The notes under the pieces: generated by a model
Told to the model about the DNA's origin: nothing
What the model saw: only the letters and a program-made list of their open reading frames with translations
Databases searched by the model: none
Program-made: the position numbers and the translations under genes
Source: Hydra vulgaris
Taxonomy: Eukaryota > Cnidaria > Hydrozoa > Anthoathecata > Hydridae
Reading direction: 5' to 3'
DNA length: 64,000 nucleotides
NCBI RefSeq assembly: GCF_038396675.1
Contig: NC_088932.1
Coordinates: forward strand, 25,047,501 to 25,111,500
Shown: positions 56,163 through 64,000 of the stretch, piece after piece
Numbering within the stretch: the first letter of the stretch is position 1
Layout: every line of letters starts with the position of its first letter

Positions 56163-58029
56163 ATGAAAATTGGTGAGATTTACACACTTATAAGACAAAA
56201 CAAACTAGTTCCTAATGATTATTCTTTTTTTTTATCAGTATTAGCTCTCCAAGCTTCAGTAGATATTAAACTTAAAGATTGTGAGTGTAAAAACTTTATA
56301 AAACTATATCGTAAAAAGTGGATAACTGCATACAATGATATTATTCATTTTGAGAAAAACAATGGAAATTTGCTAGCTTGAGATTTTCAGTTTAAGTGCA
56401 TTACCCTAAATTCTACAGTTAATGAAGTTGGAAGACCATATTGCTCTTTTGAAAACTTATGCAACAGAACAAAAAAAAGAAAGCTAAACAATGTTATTAA
56501 CACTTTATCTGGCGTTGAATTACTTCATGCAACAAAATTGAAACTTCGGAATGAGTTTAAGTACCAGACTGCTAAAAGAATTGCTGAAATTTCAGATGAC
56601 TAACCCGTTGATACTCTTAAGAAGTATTCTCCGGATGAAGGTCTTGCAATGATTGTTGACGGTGGTATATCAAAATCAAAGAACCAGCTTTTACGAAACG
56701 GCGCTGAAAAAAAGGCTGCCCGATTTGTCCATTATATAATGATATACGGTTTTTAAAAGCTAAATGCTATCCCAAAAACATTATGTAGATGAGTATACAA
56801 TAAACATATCGCTAAAAGACCTTCTGATGCGCACTCTTGAAAGACTGTGTGACGTACAGGCTCCTGTGCTAATCACAAAGAAACAAACTAAACTGACATT
56901 TAGATGCAAGGCTGGGTTTGATGGTGCTACAGGGCAAAGTGTATACAAGCAGGTTATCCATAATGAAAACATTGAAAGAAATCTAAAGAATGAAGAGTGT
57001 TTATTTATTACTTGAATAGTACCATTAGAAATGAGTGGATTTTATAATAATAAAAAGTAGCAGTGTGGAGAAATGAAAAACCATCATCGACTGCAGATCG
57101 TTGTCCAGTTGGATTTTTGTTTCAAAAGGAAACCAAGAATGTTCTGGAAGAACTATCGATTCCGAAATTAAGAAACGTGATATTATTAACATTATTTTTG
57201 CAGGGAAAGAAATAGCTGTAAAATGTTTTATTGAGCTGACCATGATAGATGGTAAAATTCAATCAATTTTATCAACTATGACAAGCTTGAGTGTTGTCCA
57301 GTATGTTGGTATATGAAAATGGCAGGCTAGAACTGTAGTTGCTAAAATTGTGGTACAGGAAGTAAAGTGCCGAATTCAGACCGATTTTATGAACCAATTG
57401 GGATTGGTTGTGAATTTTTCAAAAAGTGGTGGATCGGGTAAGTCAAATGTTGTATTATATAAAATATACATTATTTATACATATAATATTTCAAAATATA
57501 AGAAACAATTTTCTAAATTTTTAGGTACTAGTGACGATGGAAATACTGCCCACAGAAATTTTGCTGACTATAAATCAACTGCCGAGATATTGAAAGTTGA
57601 TGAAACTCTTATATATTATTTTTATATTACTTTAGTCACTTTGTCATCGGGATATGAAATAAAAAATGAAATAGTTTAAAGTTTAAAGTTTTTGAAGTTG
57701 AAATAAAGTTTTAAGTTTTTTCAAAGTTTAAAACTATATATATCAAGTTATTCATGGTAATATATGTAACAATTGAAAGATAATTTCTACCTATCAGAAT
57801 AATATCAGAAGATGCCCTTGAAGCGCAAAATAAAGACTTCAGGAACTTTCAGGAATATTTTAGCAGAAAGACCTCAATAAAAGATACAAACCAAGATTTG
57901 ATTAATAGGCTTCTTGTATCCAGTGATCCGGTTATAACATCTCTTAGAAAACTAAAGTTAAATAACAAATCAAAGTTTGCATAAATTTCCCAGTGAAGTT
58001 CTAGAATTGTTGAGAAAATCAGCTTCGTA
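56163..58029 (+). pseudogene. Decayed multi-copy cnidarian repeat protein (SSDPVITSLRK family)
   Basis: Plus-strand blocks: MKIGEIYTLIRQNKLVPNDY and CKNFIKLYRKKWITAYN (56163-56381), YCSFENLCNRTKKRKLNN and FKYQTAKRIAEIS (56390-56600), KYSPDEGLAMIVDGGISKSK, MLSQKHYVDEYTINISLKDL (56764-57015) with LTFRCKAGFDGATGQSVYKQ, then SWIFVSKGNQECSGRTI. Later come GTSDDGNTAHRNFADYKSTA with a candidate GTAAGT intron donor before it, and last EDALEAQNKDFRNFQEYF, SRKTSIKDTNQDLINRLLV and SSDPVITSLRKLK, ending PSEVLELLRKSAS at 58029. I recognise the block order from multi-copy proteins of Hydra and other invertebrates whose function is not established to my knowledge. GFDGA could hold a catalytic Asp. Many stops and shifts show decay. 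Confidence 0.6.
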
Positions 58030-58474
58030 ATTAGATGATTTGTATATAAATAAATATATAATATATAAATTAGTCCAAGCTTTGTTTTCTTTTTTCTTCG
58101 TGTTTTTTAAATCATAATCATTTTTGGTATTGAAATACTAAAAATGATGTCATTCGGAATGTGGGGGCAATAGGTTTTAAAAATAAAAAAAATATAATAC
58201 TTTAGACTAGGTCATATTCAATCTATAGAATTTACATTTCATCATAACTTTACATTTCATCATAAAATATCTTTATATTAAAACGTCATGAGAGTTTTAT
58301 GAGAACTTAAACAACTCAAATTATTTTCTGTTTATGTAATAATTTAACAAAGTAAAAATTTCTTAACTTAATTATTTGGACATAAACGCAATTATTTGGA
58401 CATTTAAAGATCTTTAGTAAAAAAAAAGTATGAACATAATTTTGTCCACCATAAGACCCACTGTACAACGCTAC

Positions 58475-58560
58475 GATATGTAACAAAATTTCGTAGTATT
58501 ATCGATAGCTACGATATGTAGCTAACAAAATATCGTAGTATTATCGATAGCTACAAAGTT
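58475..58560. repeat. Tandem repeat with TCGTAGTATTATCGATAGCT
   Basis: Two copies of about 43 bases containing CGTAGTATTATCGATAGCTA. CGATATG/TACGATA words around them are partly palindromic. Confidence 0.75.
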
Positions 58561-59300
58561 ACGATATTTATATAGCGACATTTCGTAATAAAATCGCGAA
58601 ATTACAAGTTCAATTATTATTATAAATATATTAGATATATAGCACACAATATATAATATAACAATATGTAAAAAAAAAAATTGATCTAAAATAGCTAGCT
58701 ACTCGCCAGCTCATTTCCCACCGGTAAGCTTTTAAAATAATGTTTAGATAAGGTGACTCAAAATGTTAATGAGACGTTAAGCAGTATCATATTGGCAAAT
58801 TCTTTAAAAACTGTTTACATTTGTAGAAATATAATCAAGATTGCTGTAACATCAACAGTTTTTTTGTTTAATGGTCAAATGGTAATTTAAAAGTTTTTAA
58901 AAATCTGAACATTCATACTAATGAAGTTCAATTAGAAAGTTTAACTGAAATTAACAACTTGCATATTAATCAAGTAAACAATAAGTCAAGCGATACAGGA
59001 AAAAGACAATGAAAAAGTTTAGAGCCGATAGAAAATGGTTTGAGGATAAGAATAACGAAAAGGTTGAAGTTTATGGAAAAGGAGTGTTTTGAATAATTTT
59101 CAGATACTCTAAAACTGATTCATTTGAGTCAATTTTTTGTTAAAATTCCCCCCCCCCCCCAAAAAAAAAAATTTATCCTATCGATTGTTTTAAAATTTTG
59201 CTCAACTGCTCTTATAATGATCGCTTACGTGTCAGAATCTAAAAAGATAGAAATACTTAACTATGGTATGAGTTGTTTTAAAATATTATTTGTTGCTTTT
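58561..59300. other. AT-rich spacer
   Basis: No gene seen. A C run followed by an A run lies at 59149-59170. Confidence 0.45.
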
Positions 59301-59405
59301 ATTTGTTGACGTTGTATGATGTCTTCTTCAATCGTGAGCTTCAGATCATCAAGAATAAGAGCTACTGCATGCAAGTTTTTAGGCGCATGTCTAATTATTC
59401 TTGCT
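59300..59405 (-). pseudogene. Short coding relic
   Basis: One minus-strand frame reads NSARIIRHAPKNLHAVALIL then DDLKLTIEEDIIQRQQ without a stop. The composition looks like real protein, unlike the rest of this AT-rich area. No family can be named, and no continuation was found on either side. Confidence 0.35.
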
Positions 59406-59407
59406 GA

Positions 59408-59565
59408 ATTTTTCTAAACTATAACTAATATATAGTTTAGAAAAATTATGTATATATACATATATACGTATATACATATTTATATATATTCTAAAGAAAA
59501 ACACAAAGAAAAATTATATATATATATACATATATACGTATATACAGTTTTGTTATTATTCAATT
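59408..59565. repeat. Hairpin followed by duplicated TATATACGTATATAC tract
   Basis: AATTTTTCTAAACTATA pairs with TATAGTTTAGAAAAATT around a short loop (59408-59447). The next 30 bases (ATATATACATATATACGTAT) recur about 70 bases on. Confidence 0.8.
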
Positions 59566-60519
59566 ATCTTTTTTCTAATTTAAACAAAGCTATTTGAATT
59601 GCATTTTTAACGGTTGGTGGGACTTTTGCTCATCGGTCACTTTGCGGACCATTAGTGACACCTGTTATATGTGGCCAGCCAAAAATTTTTCAACATATGA
59701 TGTAATGGCTAGTCATCGGCTAGTCACTATTGGCGGCTACCACTACTACCATTATAATAAAACAATGAGCAAAACTACAGTGCACCGCTCAAAATGCCTA
59801 TATCGGTCCATTGAAATTCCGCTATGGAATGGGTAATATCGAACATAGTTGATGAAAAACATGTGTGATGAGTGTTAATGGAGATAGAATCAATAGTTTT
59901 GAAAAGAAAACACATTTTAATGGTAAGAGTCTTAACAAATTTGAAAACAAATTTTTTCTCTTTCTTTAAAAAATTATTTTTTTATTTAAATTTCTCTTAT
60001 ATATTTAATTGTCAATAAAGGTAAAAAAAGTACAGATAAATACTCGAGAAATTTTAGTTATTCTTAACAATTTTTAACAAAATATTTCTACATTCTCTCC
60101 TGAAAAATTTGTACTGACGCCCAAGGTAATTAATAACCAACTAATGTAAAATATCGTGCGATAAGTATTTAATAACCAACTAATGTAAATGTTAAATGTA
60201 TTGTTTTATTAGTGCTTAATTTTTACATTGAAAATATTACAATTAAATTTTAAAATATTTACATAAAATAAATATTCAAATAAAATCAATTAAAATATTA
60301 TAAATTAAAATATGTAAAATTTAAAAATATAAAAAAATACATTTATCTTAATAAAAACTACACAAAAGTACGTTAATGTTTACTTTAGACCTACAAAAAA
60401 CTTTTAGTTGACATATTAAAATTAATAAAATTGTGACTATTACTTAATTAAAAATTCTCTTCAAAATTCAAATTGTCCCTTACAGTTTCCATTTAACAAA
60501 TGTTTATGCAGATTTATTA
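59566..60519. other. AT-rich spacer
   Basis: An open frame at 59594-59836 has no recognisable motifs. GGCTAGTCA occurs twice near 59706-59728, and AATAACCAACTAATGTAAA occurs twice near 60130-60190. Nothing else is recognised. Confidence 0.4.
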
Positions 60520-60705
60520 ATGTTATCAAAACCTCATAGTTATCTCAGAATCATTCTGCGTCTTCTCAGAATCATTCTGCGTCTTCTCAGAACCATTCTG
60601 CGTCTTCTCAAAATCATTCTGCGTCTTCTCAGAATCATTCTGCGTCTTCTCAGAATCATTCTGCGTCTTCTTCAACTTGCTCTCCTTTTTTTAGTTTGCT
60701 TATGA
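60520..60705 (+). repeat. 21-base minisatellite, six copies, open in frame
   Basis: Units of TCTCAGAATCATTCTGCGTCT run from about 60543 to 60670 with three single-base variants. One frame is open from an ATG at 60520 for 61 codons and encodes repeats of the heptad LRIILRL, a basic amphipathic pattern. Another frame encodes SQNHSAS repeats but meets a stop just upstream. There is no splice context or homology to support a gene, so it is listed as a repeat. Confidence 0.85.
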
Positions 60706-60754
60706 TCTAAAACATTTAAAATAAATTATTTCTTAGAAACTAAACTTTGTTTAG

Positions 60755-61005
60755 TTTCTAATTTATCGTTTAATTAATAAGTATCGTAGATTTAGAATCT
60801 AAATGTATCTAATGTAATTGCCAAATGTAATTATATGATACTTATTAATTAAACGATACATGTATGATATTTAGTAATTAAATAATACATGCATGGTATT
60901 TAGTAATTACAAAATACATGTATGATATTTAGTAATTAAAAAATACATGTATGATATTTAGTAATTACAAGCTACATGTATGATATTTAGTAATTGCATT
61001 ATTGA
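60755..61005. repeat. Inverted repeat and 33-base minisatellite
   Basis: ATCGTTTAATTAATAAGTATC (60758-60785) pairs with GATACTTATTAATTAAACGAT (60836-60857). Then come about five copies of a 33-base unit with ACATGTATGATATTTAGTAA up to about 60995. Confidence 0.85.
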
Positions 61006-61293
61006 TTGCATTATTTAATGACTATAAATAACTTATTTTGTTGAAGTTTTGCAAATAAAGAATCCGATAAATTAATTATCCTTTAAAAATCGGACACCCA
61101 GTTCAACGGGCTTTACAAGAAAACCATACTACCTTCAACGGTGATTTACAATTATTAAGTTTAATAAAAATTTTAAAAATCAGTTTTTATGGTGAATTTT
61201 TTTGTTTAAAAAGTTTATATTTTACAGTTTGTTTTACAATTTATTAAAACAAAATTGTCAGTAAAATACTAAACTAAATATAATGCATGGGTT

Positions 61294-63330
61294 TTGCCCA
61301 TATATTTTTTATGTATCGTTGTTGTTGGTGACTTGAATGCTCATCATACTGAATGGCTTGGTTCTAGTGTCAGTGACTCTACAGGCGTTAAGGCCCATAA
61401 TTGTTGCCTTGATCAATCTCTAACTCAAATAGTCAACTTCCCTTTCAACAATTTCTCAGTCTTCTCCATGGTTTTCCTCACATTGTGCTGCTGCAATTTT
61501 CAATCGAAACCATTACTTTCACATCTATCAGCAAAACAATTCTCCAGAAAACAGATGTCTATTTACTCTTACTAGAAAACATTGAAAAAAGGTTGTGTCT
61601 GGCGCCAAAGCCCGCTATTTTCAGGTAACAAAATCTTGTATTTCATCTTAAAACTTAGGCTCTCGTGGCTTCTGTTATTCCACCTCTTTTGTATGGTTCA
61701 GATTTTGTCACCTCGCCTAAAGACAAAGCTGAATTGTTTGCTAAGAACTTCTCATTAATATCATCTCTTGATTCCACTAGTCGGGTTCTACCTGATATTG
61801 CCAATAATTAGGTTAATTCATTGCGTGACTTTTGTATCACACCAGCTTCTGTATCCAAAGTAATTTCTTGCTTAGATTCTTCTACAGCTTGTGGTCTGGA
61901 CAACATACCTGTTATAGTTTTGCAGAAGTGTTCTCAGGAGTCAAAACTATTTAACACATGCTTATCAGAGTCTTGTTTGATATCCTGCTGGAAAGAGGTA
62001 TTTGTTATCCCTATTTTCAAAAATTCTGGAGAATAATCTGACTCGACCAACTACAGTCCCATTAATCTTCTTTCTATCATACACAAGGTTTTTGAATCTT
62101 TAATTAACAAACACTTAATCTCTCATCTTGAATCTAATAACTTATTTTCTGATCATCAATATGGGTTTCGATCTTCTCGTTCTACAGCTGATTTGCTAAC
62201 AGTAATAATAAACCAATAGGTTTTATTGTGCATCAGATAGAGGTGGAGAGGTTAAGACTATTGCACTTGATATTTTTAAAGCTTTTGATAAAGTTTGACA
62301 TGCTGGTCTTCTCCATAAGTTTTTTTCTTACGGTGTATCAGGTAACATCTTTAAGATTATTGAATCCTTCCTTACCAATCTTAGTATAAAAGTTGTTTAG
62401 GTGTTACTCTAGGTTCTATCCTTGGCCCTATACTCTTTTTAATTTACATTAAAGATCTTCCAAAAATTCTCACATCTAAGGTGGCATTGTTTGCTAATGC
62501 TACCATTTATTCTTGTCTTGATAATAAGCCAACACTCTGAGGGGGTATTTGAGCTTAAGAAGGATCTCACTTCTGCTGTAGCATGGGGCTCTCAGTGGCT
62601 GGTGAACTTTAACTCAGATAAAACTAAATTTTTTCAGCTAATCTAGATCTTCCTATATTTATGAATAGTAATGTACTCGATGAGTCATCTATCCTTCGTC
62701 TTCTAGGATTAACTCTGATCTTACTTGGAAACCTTATATCAGATCAATTGCAAAATTAGAATCTGCTAAGGTTGTAACTCTTTACCGTGTTTGCTATTTC
62801 CTCACTCAGGAATCTATTCTTTATCTTTATAAATCTCAAATCTTTCCTTGTATGGAATACTGTAGCCATATCTGAGGCAGATCTTCCAAAGATGCCCTTT
62901 CATAGTTTCATTGTCAAACATAGTTGGACCTGCATTTGCAGCCAACGTCCAACCATTATCACATCGTCATAATGTTGTTTCTCTTTCTTTTTTCTATAAA
63001 TATTATAATGGGCACTGCTCTAAGGAGCTAGCAACTCTTGTGCCATCCCTTTGGAACTCGCTTCCTTCATCTTGTTTTCCTGATTCATATAACTACCACC
63101 AGCATTGCTGGTGGTAGTAGGTTTCCAAAGGTTTGGGGTAAATTTTCTAAATATTGACCGAAATTAGACTAACTTTATATTTAATAGATAAAATATTTTT
63201 TTACTTGCATTTCTAATATTTTTTTTTTTTTAGTATTATTTTTCTTTTTTTTTTCTTTAATTTCAATTCACCTTCCTAATGCCATGAAAGCCACTACAGT
63301 CGAGGAGGCTTTAGTTGGTAGCAGCTTTAG
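61294..63330 (+). pseudogene. Non-LTR retrotransposon (LINE), endonuclease and reverse transcriptase remnants
   Basis: Endonuclease remnant: VVVGDLNAHHTEWLGSSVSD and CLDQSLTQIVNFP (61312-61445). The reverse transcriptase follows in broken frames: ITPASVSKVISCLDSSTACG, LDNIPVIVLQKCS and VIPIFKNSGE (61821-62036), [59 protein letters not shown], and [14 protein letters not shown] where FADD is expected, so the catalytic pair is lost. The end, LSHRHNVVSLSFFYKYYNG, is followed by WNSLPSSCFPDSYN. The 3' tail has CACTACAGTCGAGGAGGCT, also seen at 17650-17770. The domain order is that of Jockey/CR1-like LINEs. Many stops and shifts show it is long dead. Confidence 0.85.
63089..63119. repeat. Small hairpin in the LINE
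   Basis: ACTACCACCAGCA and TGCTGGTGGTAGT are exact complements with almost no loop, near the end of the LINE reading frame. It could be a 3' recognition structure or a local duplication. Confidence 0.75.
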
Positions 63331-64000
63331 TTATTTAATAATTAAAAAATATTTTTAACATTACTTTAGTTTAATATCAGTTACTTATTTACTAAAAACA
63401 ATAATAATAACAAAAAAGCATAAAAATAATAATAACAAAAAAGCATAAATAAAACTTGAAACTTTGATATATCCATCTGGTAGAAAGTCATGTTGGTAAA
63501 CAATCTGTTAAACTAATTCAATAAAACAGTTGCATAAAATAAAATAGGGGTAAGCATTGCAATTTTTTAATTTTCATTCAAAACATCAAACTTCATAGCT
63601 GTAGAACTGTAGAAAGGTTCAAATACTTTACATATTGACTTTCCAGTCATACTTGATTCAATTGATTTGTAAACTATCAAAATTTGGAAAAACTGCCTTG
63701 TGAGTCTGTTTAAAAGAAAGTCCTATGTTTGTTTTAAGTAGATTAAACCCTGCTAAATTTTGTTGCATAAACAAGATTGGGGAAAGCAGAATAGTATTGA
63801 AAAAAAAATTGCTTGAAAAACGGATTAATATCTTAGGTTTGGGCAGGTAATCTATCACTTAAAAAAAATTTGAACTTATACTGCTTTTAGGATTTTCTTT
63901 ACTTTTTTCACAAATTTTGATTTTATTCTCTATTTTGATATTAGTCCGGAAAAGTCCCTTTTTCGAATTAGTTCAGTTTGGCTGTTTTTGATAGTGGTAC
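63331..64000. other. AT-rich end of the window
   Basis: Two direct copies of a 24-base AATAATAATAACAAAAAAGC unit lie at about 63400-63447. A minus-strand open frame (63858-63658) has no recognised motif. Confidence 0.4.

Noticed and set aside
63658..63858. 66-residue minus-strand frame as a gene
   Set aside because: No recognisable motif, no intact context, and length expected by chance in this composition.

Overview
The window looks like nuclear DNA of a cnidarian, most probably Hydra. The reasons are very high A+T content, long (TA)n arrays, introns with GT..AG ends, and a dense mix of transposon families whose proteins resemble cnidarian repeats I know. The species is an inference; no rRNA, mitochondrial or bacterial features are seen.

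Two host genes stand out. (1) The 5' half of a galactose-1-phosphate uridylyltransferase gene (GALT) runs leftwards from 17502. Five exons (17317-17502, 15947-16016, 11807-11861, 10270-10399, 10073-10129) join in frame into 166 codons and end just after the active-site HPH motif. The remaining exons are not found and probably lie left of the window. (2) An intact single-exon ZIP-type (SLC39) metal transporter lies at 41377-42567, minus strand. A DUF4806-like gene or fragment at 36785-37909 is a weaker host candidate.

Almost everything else is mobile DNA, often nested. From left to right: a hAT element (2238-3889) whose right end is caught in an 834-bp tandem duplication (3387-5052); a Kolobok-like element with about 660-bp inverted repeats and TTAA flanks (6354-9339); a foldback element (10904-11523); a tRNA-like SINE (about 13930-14090); a nearly intact Tc1 element (14206-15922); a hAT-type MITE (16798-17171); an unclassified TTAGGG-ended transposon (17803-20025); a foldback element (20084-20696); a hAT element (21457-25588) nested in another repeat (21018-25999); a large hAT element (26429-32259) containing a reverse-oriented LINE; a pogo-like transposase (33831-35515); a coiled-coil repeat protein (39592-40368); Penelope-like fragments (43186-44880 and 49417-49752) with hammerhead-ribozyme-like motifs and (TA)n arrays; a second TTAGGG-type transposon (45000-47303); a P-element/THAP9-like fragment (51378-51830); two divergent decayed repeat genes (54040-58029); and a decayed LINE (61294-63330).

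The strongest novelty candidates are the Penelope, hammerhead and (TA)n assembly at 43-50.5 kb, and the two TTAGGG-ended transposons, whose proteins I cannot place in a named superfamily. Family names rest on recognised protein motifs; no database search was possible.
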